NCBI GenBank assembly: GCA_044222225.1
Contig: JBGANR010000038.1
Location: forward strand, 1 to 17,982
Source: JBGANR01 sp044222225
Lineage (GTDB): Bacteria > Actinomycetota > Actinomycetes > Mycobacteriales > Mycobacteriaceae
Length of the DNA stretch: 17,982 nt
Reading direction: 5' to 3'
Shown here: piece after piece, positions 12,221 through 17,982 of the stretch
Numbering within the stretch: position 1 is the first letter of the stretch
Layout: each line of letters begins with the position of its first letter
Made by a program: the position numbers and the translations under genes
Notes under the pieces: model-generated
Seen by the model: the letters and a program-made list of their open reading frames with translations, nothing else
Told to the model about the DNA's origin: nothing
The model's database searches: none

Positions 12221-13105
12221 GTGCCCGTCGCCCTCGACCCGCATCCGGGTCTGCAGCAGTACGCCCATCCCGAGCGTCTCGTCACGACCGAATGGCTGGC
12301 CGCGCACATCGGCACGCCCGGCCTCAAGGTGCTGGAGTCCGACGAGGACGTCCTGCTCTACGACATCGGGCACATCCCGGGTGCGCAGAAGCTCGACTGG
12401 CACCTGCACCTCAACGATCCCCTGACCCGCGACTACGTCGACGGCGCGCGGTTCGCCGAGCTCATGCGCGAGCGCGGCATCGGCCGGGACGACACCGTCG
12501 TGCTCTACGGCGACAAGAGCAACTGGTGGGCGGCGTATGCGCTGTGGGTGTTCACGCTCTTCGGACACTCGGACGTCCGGCTCCTGGACGGCGGCCGCGA
12601 CGCGTGGCTGTCGGAGGATCGCGACACGACGCTCACCGTCCCGTCACCGGCGCGCAGTGACTACCCCGTCGTCGAGCGCGACGATTCGGCGATCCGCAGC
12701 TTCGCCGCCGACGTCCGCGCCGCGATCGGTACCGTGCCGATGATCGACGTCCGCTCGCCGCAGGAGTACACGGGCGAGCGCACGCACATGCCGGAGTACC
12801 CGCAGGAGGGCGCGCTGCGCGGCGGCCACATCCCGGGCGCCCGCTCGATCCCGTGGGCCAGGGCCGCCGCGCCCGACGGCCGCTTCCGCGGCGTCACGGA
12901 ACTGCGCGAGATCTACTCCGACCTGCCCGAGGACGACGAGACGATCGTCTACTGCCGCATCGGCGAGCGGTCGAGCCACACGTGGTTCGTGCTCACCCAT
13001 CTGCTCGGCCGGTCCGACGTCCGCAATTACGACGGCAGCTGGACCGAATGGGGCAACGCCGTCCGGGCACCGATCGTCAAGGGCGAGGAGCCCGGCAGCC
13101 TGTGA
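12221..13105 (+). CDS. sseA: Thiosulfate/3-mercaptopyruvate sulfurtransferase, tandem rhodanese
   Basis: A 294-residue protein with two rhodanese domains (about 20-140 and 155-290). The C-terminal domain carries the active loop CRIGERSS (245-252) with Cys245, which accepts a persulfide sulfur; CRIGERSSH is typical of actinobacterial thiosulfate sulfurtransferases. At the equivalent place in the N-terminal domain the loop is GDKSNW (97-102) without Cys, so that half is structural, as in most of the family. GTG 12221 is supported by AAAGGA 7 nt upstream. It corresponds to Rv3283 and overlaps the next gene, a SufE-like protein, by 4 bp, so the two probably work together in sulfur handling. Confidence 0.95.
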   Translation: MPVALDPHPGLQQYAHPERLVTTEWLAAHIGTPGLKVLESDEDVLLYDIGHIPGAQKLDWHLHLNDPLTRDYVDGARFAELMRERGIGRDDTVVLYGDKSNWWAAYALWVFTLFGHSDVRLLDGGRDAWLSEDRDTTLTVPSPARSDYPVVERDDSAIRSFAADVRAAIGTVPMIDVRSPQEYTGERTHMPEYPQEGALRGGHIPGARSIPWARAAAPDGRFRGVTELREIYSDLPEDDETIVYCRIGERSSHTWFVLTHLLGRSDVRNYDGSWTEWGNAVRAPIVKGEEPGSL

Positions 13106-13524
13106 CCGCCCTCGACCTCCCCCCGCGCCTCGCCGAGATCGTCGACGACTTCGAGGCCGTCACCGGATCGGACAAGGTGACGATGCTGCTGGAACTCGCC
13201 GACGAGCTGCCACCGCTGCCGTCGGACCTCACCGAGGCGGCGATGGCGCCGGTACCCGAGTGCCAGTCACCGCTGTTCCTCGCCGTCGACGCCACCGACC
13301 GCGATCGCGTGCGACTGCATTTCTCGGCTCCCCGGGAGGCGCCGACGACCCGCGGCTTCGCGGCGATCCTGCACGCCGGACTCGACGGTGAGCCGGCCGA
13401 CGTCATCGCCGCGGTGCCGGCCGACGTCGGCTCCCGGCTGGGACTCGACGACGTCATCAGCCCGTTGCGGATGCGCGGCATGGCCGCGATGCTCGCCCGG
13501 ATCAAAGCGATGCTCGCCGCCTAG
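13102..13524 (+). CDS. SufE-like cysteine desulfuration protein
   Basis: A 140-residue SufE-family protein. The signature around the sulfur-accepting cysteine reads VPECQSPLF, with Cys54, in place of the more usual V-x-GC-x-S-x-V/L. IVDDF near the N-terminus, LLELADELPPLP (29-40) and LHFSAPREAPTTRGFAAIL (72-90) are typical of the fold. SufE proteins take persulfide sulfur from a cysteine desulfurase or rhodanese and pass it on. The GTG start at 13102 lies inside the end of sseA (GTGA overlap), pointing to a coupled pair as in Rv3283/Rv3284. Which acceptor it serves here cannot be read. Confidence 0.9.
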   Translation: MTALDLPPRLAEIVDDFEAVTGSDKVTMLLELADELPPLPSDLTEAAMAPVPECQSPLFLAVDATDRDRVRLHFSAPREAPTTRGFAAILHAGLDGEPADVIAAVPADVGSRLGLDDVISPLRMRGMAAMLARIKAMLAA

Positions 13525-13585
13525 CGACGGCCGAAAAGCGACCGGGATCGCGGGGGTTGGGCTCGGTCCGGGCCGCCGATCCCCC

Positions 13586-13591
13586 TAGACT
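13586..13591 (+). promoter_or_regulatory. -10 hexamer TAGACT of the accA3 promoter
   Basis: TAGACT, the same hexamer as before gtrA, predicts transcription from about 13598 and a leader of about 55 nt to the GTG at 13654. It gives accA3 a promoter separate from the sseA-sufE pair. No clear -35 element is seen. Confidence 0.5.
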
Positions 13592-13653
13592 CCCGATGAG
13601 CCCCACCGACATTTCACGTGCCCGCCGGACGGCGGCGGATGACAGGAGTACGA

Positions 13654-15435
13654 GTGCCAGTCGAGACGAAGCGGATCACGAAGGTTCTCATCGCCAACCG
13701 CGGCGAGATCGCCGTCCGCGTCATCCGTGCCGCTCGTGACGCCGGCATCGCGAGCGTGGCGGTGTACGCCGATCCCGATGCGCAGGCACTGTTCGTCCGG
13801 CTCGCCGACGAGGCCTTCGCGCTCGGCGGAAACACCTCGGCCGAGTCGTACCTCGTCTTCGACAAGATCCTCGACGCAGCGGCGAAGTCGGGTGCGAACG
13901 CCGTGCACCCGGGCTACGGCTTCCTTTCCGAGAACGCCGACTTCGCGCAGGCCGTCATCGACGCGGGACTCATCTGGATCGGTCCGAGCCCGCAGTCCAT
14001 CCGCGATCTCGGCGACAAGGTGACCGCGCGGCACATCGCCGAGCGGGCGCAGGCCCCGATGGCGGCCGGCACCAAGGACCCGGTGTCCGGCGCCGACGAC
14101 GTCATCACGTTCGCCGAGGCCTACGGCGTCCCCGTCGCCATCAAGGCGGCGTTCGGCGGCGGCGGACGCGGCATGAAGGTGGCCCGCACGATCGCCGAGA
14201 TCCCCGAGCTGTTCGAGTCGGCCACCCGTGAGGCCGTCGCCGCGTTCGGCCGCGGCGAGTGCTTCGTCGAGCAGTACCTCGACCAGGCGCGGCACGTCGA
14301 GGCGCAGGTCATCGCCGATCAGCACGGCAACGTCGTCGTCGCGGGCACCCGCGACTGCTCGCTGCAGCGCCGCTTCCAGAAGCTCGTCGAGGAGGCCCCC
14401 GCCCCCTTCCTCACCGACGACCAGCGCGCCCGCATCCACGGTTCGGCCAAGGCGATCTGCCACGAGGCCGGCTACTACGGCGCCGGCACGGTCGAATACC
14501 TCGTGCAGGGCGACACCATCAGCTTCCTCGAGGTCAACACCCGCCTGCAGGTCGAGCACCCGGTCACCGAGGAGACCGCCGGCATCGATCTCGTGCGGCA
14601 GCAGTTCCGCATCGCCGAGGGCCTGCCCCTCGAGATCACCGAGGACCCGACGCCGCGCGGGCATTCGTTCGAGTTCCGCATCAACGGCGAGGACGCCGGC
14701 CGCGGATTCCTGCCCGCACCCGGCCCCGTCACCGTCTTCCGGCCCCCGACGGGCCCCGGCGTCCGGCTCGACTCCGGCGTCGTGGCCGGCGACGTCATCG
14801 GCGGCCAGTTCGATTCGATGCTCGCCAAGCTCATCGTCACCGGCGAGAACCGGGAGCAGGCGCTGCAGCGCGCCCGGCGCGCGCTCGACGAGTTCGAGAT
14901 CGAGGGCCTGGCCACCGTGCTGCCCTTCCACCGCCACATCGTGTCCAACCCGGCCTTCATCGGCGACGGCGAGTCCTTCGAGGTCTACACCAAGTGGATC
15001 GAGGACGAGTGGCAGAACCCGATCGAGCCGCATCCGGGCGCCGAGCCCGTCGAAGAGGCCGGTCACGAGCGGCAGACCATCGTCGTCGAGGTCGGCGGCC
15101 GACGCGTCGAGGTCTCGCTGCCTGCCGATCTCGCCATCGGCGGCGGTGCGGGCACGGGCGGCGCCCTCCGCAAGAAGCCGAAGCCGCGCAAGCGGGGCGG
15201 CGGCGGAGCGCTGGCCGTCTCCGGTGACGCCGTCGCGGCGCCCATGCAGGGCACGGTCGTCAAGGTCGCGGTCGAGGAGGGCCAGGAGGTCGCCGAGGGC
15301 GATCTGGTCGTCGTCCTCGAGGCGATGAAGATGGAGAACCCGGTGAATGCGCACAAGGCGGGCACCGTGAAGGGGCTCAACGTCGAGGCCGGCGCGGCCG
15401 TGACGCAGGGCGCCGTGCTGCTCGAGATCAAGTAA
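13654..15435 (+). CDS. accA3: Acyl-CoA carboxylase alpha subunit: biotin carboxylase plus biotin carrier
   Basis: A 593-residue protein that carboxylates biotin with ATP and bicarbonate and carries it to AccD partners. Residues about 7-118 are the biotin carboxylase N-domain (KVLIANRGEIAVRVIRAARD), 120-325 the ATP-grasp with glycine loop GGGGRGM (168-174) and catalytic EVNTRLQVEH (293-302), and 335-455 the C-domain. A Lys/Arg-rich linker (RKKPKPRKRGGG, 506-517) precedes the carrier domain (about 525-593) with EAMKMEN and biotinylated Lys559. It closely matches M. tuberculosis AccA3 (Rv3285). The frame is open to 13618, but the GTG at 13654 is preferred because AGGAG (13644-13648) is 5 nt upstream. 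It serves AccD5 and probably other beta subunits in the genome. Confidence 0.97.
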   Translation: MPVETKRITKVLIANRGEIAVRVIRAARDAGIASVAVYADPDAQALFVRLADEAFALGGNTSAESYLVFDKILDAAAKSGANAVHPGYGFLSENADFAQAVIDAGLIWIGPSPQSIRDLGDKVTARHIAERAQAPMAAGTKDPVSGADDVITFAEAYGVPVAIKAAFGGGGRGMKVARTIAEIPELFESATREAVAAFGRGECFVEQYLDQARHVEAQVIADQHGNVVVAGTRDCSLQRRFQKLVEEAPAPFLTDDQRARIHGSAKAICHEAGYYGAGTVEYLVQGDTISFLEVNTRLQVEHPVTEETAGIDLVRQQFRIAEGLPLEITEDPTPRGHSFEFRINGEDAGRGFLPAPGPVTVFRPPTGPGVRLDSGVVAGDVIGGQFDSMLAKLIVTGENREQALQRARRALDEFEIEGLATVLPFHRHIVSNPAFIGDGESFEVYTKWIEDEWQNPIEPHPGAEPVEEAGHERQTIVVEVGGRRVEVSLPADLAIGGGAGTGGALRKKPKPRKRGGGGALAVSGDAVAAPMQGTVVKVAVEEGQEVAEGDLVVVLEAMKMENPVNAHKAGTVKGLNVEAGAAVTQGAVLLEIK

Positions 15436-15440
15436 CGCCG

Positions 15441-15800
15441 GTGGAGCCGGTCGAGATCAACGCCGGCGGCTGGTATCTGCGCGCCTTGCGCGACGACGGC
15501 CGCGTCGACGATCGTCCGGCTCTGGCGGCGCTTCGTCACGGCGATCCCGGCGACGGCGGAATCGACCGTCCGACGGTCGCCGCGCTGCGTGCCGGCTGGG
15601 CCGACGAGACGCTGCTGAGCTGGGCGGTCTGCGTACCGACGACCGGCGAACTCGTCGCACTCGTCACCGTCGCACTGCCCGAGGGAGACGCCGCGGTGCT
15701 GACCGCGTCGGCACGGCCGGGCTTCGAGCAGGCCGCCGCGGACGGCGAGGCGGCCGTCCGGCGGTTCTGCGCGGGTGCGCTCGGGGTGGAGCCGGCCTGA
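15441..15800 (+). CDS. Short GNAT-like protein, probably degenerate
   Basis: A 119-residue protein starting 6 nt after the accA3 stop, at GTG 15441, and so probably co-transcribed. The opening VEINAGGWYLRALRDDGRVDDRPAL resembles the start of actinobacterial GNAT acetyltransferases ('I-x-AG-x-YLR-x-LRADD'), and LLSWAVCVPTTGELVALVTV looks like the second and third strands of that fold. However, the acetyl-CoA loop (R/Q-x-x-G-x-G/A) is not present and the chain is shorter than the usual 150-180 residues. It is best read as a GNAT-derived protein without obvious catalytic capacity. No function can be assigned. Confidence 0.6.
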   Translation: MEPVEINAGGWYLRALRDDGRVDDRPALAALRHGDPGDGGIDRPTVAALRAGWADETLLSWAVCVPTTGELVALVTVALPEGDAAVLTASARPGFEQAAADGEAAVRRFCAGALGVEPA

Positions 15801-15854
15801 TCGAGGAGACCGGCCATCGCTTTTGTCGGAGGCGTTTCGTACTCTCGGTGATGT

Positions 15855-15877
15855 CGGTGTGACGCTCAGTCACACCG
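15855..15877. promoter_or_regulatory. Perfect inverted repeat before the acyl-CoA ligase gene (candidate operator)
   Basis: Arms CGGTGTGAC (15855-15863) and GTCACACCG (15869-15877) are exact complements around a 5-nt spacer. A -10-like TACTCT at 15840-15845 would start transcription near 15852, so the repeat lies just inside the transcript, where a bound repressor would block it. It contains TGTGA and TCACA but with 7 rather than 6 bases between them. The 106-bp gap holds no gene. Confidence 0.55.
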
Positions 15878-15906
15878 TTCGATCTCCCGAGGAGGAACAC
15901 GACCCG

Positions 15907-17502
<1,596 letters not shown>

Positions 17503-17514
17503 CCCCACCGAGAC

Positions 17515-17547
17515 GCCGCTTCCCGCCGGACCGCGATGGGAAGCGGC
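17515..17547. terminator. Strong bidirectional hairpin between the ligase and the phosphatase-like gene
   Basis: Perfect 10-bp arms GCCGCTTCCC (17515-17524) and GGGAAGCGGC (17538-17547) with a 13-nt loop. The right arm reaches the last base of the minus-strand gene's stop codon (17547-17549), and the left arm begins 12 bp after the ligase stop. This is the strongest stem in the window. It lacks a T-run, as is common in this group. Confidence 0.6.
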
Positions 17548-17982
17548 TACACGATGACCGTCCGCCACGGTCCGCCCGGCGCGCGCGTCAGCCGGACCGT
17601 GGCGAGCGGGGCGATGTCGAGAGTCCAGATCGCTCCGGCCGGCGCGTCGAGGCATTCGAGGACGAGCATCCTGACCACGGCGGGGCCGACGATCACGGCG
17701 TCGGCCTCGCCCCGGTACCCGGACATCCATGCCGCCACACGACTTCGGGCGGCGGTCGCCGATTCTCCGCCGTGCGGCGCGGCGTCCGGATCCGCTCGCC
17801 ATCGGACCAGGGCGTCCAGCGGCACGTCGGCCGGCGCCAGGCCGATCCAGTCACCCATGTCGGGCTCGGACAACGCCGGCTCGACGACGGCGTCGAAACC
17901 GAGGAGCTCGGCCGTCTCGATCGTGGCCGGCTCCGGCCCGACGACCGCACGTCCGGGCACCTGTCCGGAGGCGTGGGGGGGG
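17547..17982 (-). CDS. Histidine-phosphatase-family-like protein, N-terminus outside window
   Basis: The frame runs off the right edge, and at least 145 residues are visible. The segment GRAVVGPEPATIETAELLGF, then PALSEPDMGDWIGLAPADV, then PHGGESATAARSRVAAWM follows the order of phosphoglycerate-mutase-like histidine phosphatases, in which 'S-P-x-x-R-x-x-E-T-A', 'D.G.W' and 'P-x-GES' recur. The place where the second catalytic histidine normally sits ('V-x-H-x-x-V-x-R') reads AVIVGPAVVRML, with Gly instead of His. The first catalytic motif (RHG) would lie beyond the window. An internal GTG at 17960 is not a likely start because the frame continues upstream. It may be inactive or have a changed role. 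Confidence 0.65.
   Translation of the reverse strand, partial: PPHASGQVPGRAVVGPEPATIETAELLGFDAVVEPALSEPDMGDWIGLAPADVPLDALVRWRADPDAAPHGGESATAARSRVAAWMSGYRGEADAVIVGPAVVRMLVLECLDAPAGAIWTLDIAPLATVRLTRAPGGPWRTVIV

Noticed and set aside
13596..13739. A 47-codon plus-strand frame starting at ATG 13596, overlapping the accA3 start, as a possible leader peptide.
   Set aside because: The -10 at 13586-13591 predicts transcription from about 13598, after the A of that ATG. The frame is also Arg-rich and lacks a ribosome binding site.
13585..15354. A 589-codon minus-strand open frame opposite accA3.
   Set aside because: accA3 is certain from its domains and similarity; the opposite frame is Asp/Gly/Arg/Leu-biased shadow sequence.
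15791..15825. GCCGG...CCGGC followed by TTTT after the GNAT-like gene as an intrinsic terminator.
   Set aside because: The stem is only 5 bp with a 14-nt loop, and the T-run starts 6 nt after the stem; too weak to call.
15858..15874. TGTGA...TCACA as a CRP-type site before the ligase gene.
   Set aside because: The spacing is 7 rather than the 6 bases of the CRP consensus, and the perfect arms extend further out, which fits another dimeric regulator better.
17975..17982. Run of eight G at the window edge.
   Set aside because: It lies in the coding frame of the phosphatase-like gene as Pro codons. Whether it is real or an end artefact cannot be judged from the last bases of the window.

Overview
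The window is GC-rich DNA from an actinobacterium, most likely a mycolic-acid-producing member of the Mycobacteriales; a Gordonia-like genome would fit. The main evidence is gene order. The run purE, purK, gtrA, PH-domain gene, birA, accD5, accE5, maf, sseA, sufE-like gene, accA3 matches, gene for gene and strand for strand, my recollection of the M. tuberculosis segment Rv3275c-Rv3285. The AccD5 and AccA3 proteins resemble the mycobacterial ones along their whole length. The genus is an inference.

Layout. Positions 1-104 hold the tail of an epimerase/dehydratase-type gene. Positions 105-3145 are an accessory block. It holds a Fic-domain protein with a C-terminal winged helix, whose start region carries an AT-rich palindrome, and two divergent regulators built on receiver-like domains that share a 184-bp control region with a perfect 22-bp palindrome. 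Positions 3166-5515 hold purE and purK (purine synthesis) and a GtrA-like membrane protein. Positions 5553-8050 form a minus-strand operon of a small PH-domain membrane protein, an OmpR-type response regulator and a sensor histidine kinase; the two-component pair sits between gtrA and the PH gene, which I recall as neighbours in M. tuberculosis. Positions 8116-9496 hold a four-helix membrane protein and biotin ligase. Positions 9544-15435 are the acyl-CoA carboxylase region (accD5, accE-like, maf, sseA, sufE-like, accA3). It is followed by a degenerate GNAT-like gene, a fatty-acid-CoA ligase and a histidine-phosphatase-like gene that runs off the right edge.

How the genes work together. BirA biotinylates the carrier lysine of AccA3. 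AccA3 carboxylates the biotin, and AccD5, with the small epsilon subunit, transfers the carboxyl group to an acyl-CoA (probably propionyl-CoA), giving precursors for branched or mycolate lipids. The acyl-CoA ligase downstream fits the same lipid theme. PurE and PurK act in succession to make CAIR in purine synthesis.

Architecture. Genes alternate strand often. Four promoters show a TANNNT-type -10 hexamer only 7-8 nt before the start codon, which suggests leaderless mRNAs. Several convergent gene pairs end in inverted repeats that overlap or lie close to the stop codons. I see no tRNA, rRNA, CRISPR array, insertion sequence or phage gene. No gene-free stretch exceeds about 185 bp.
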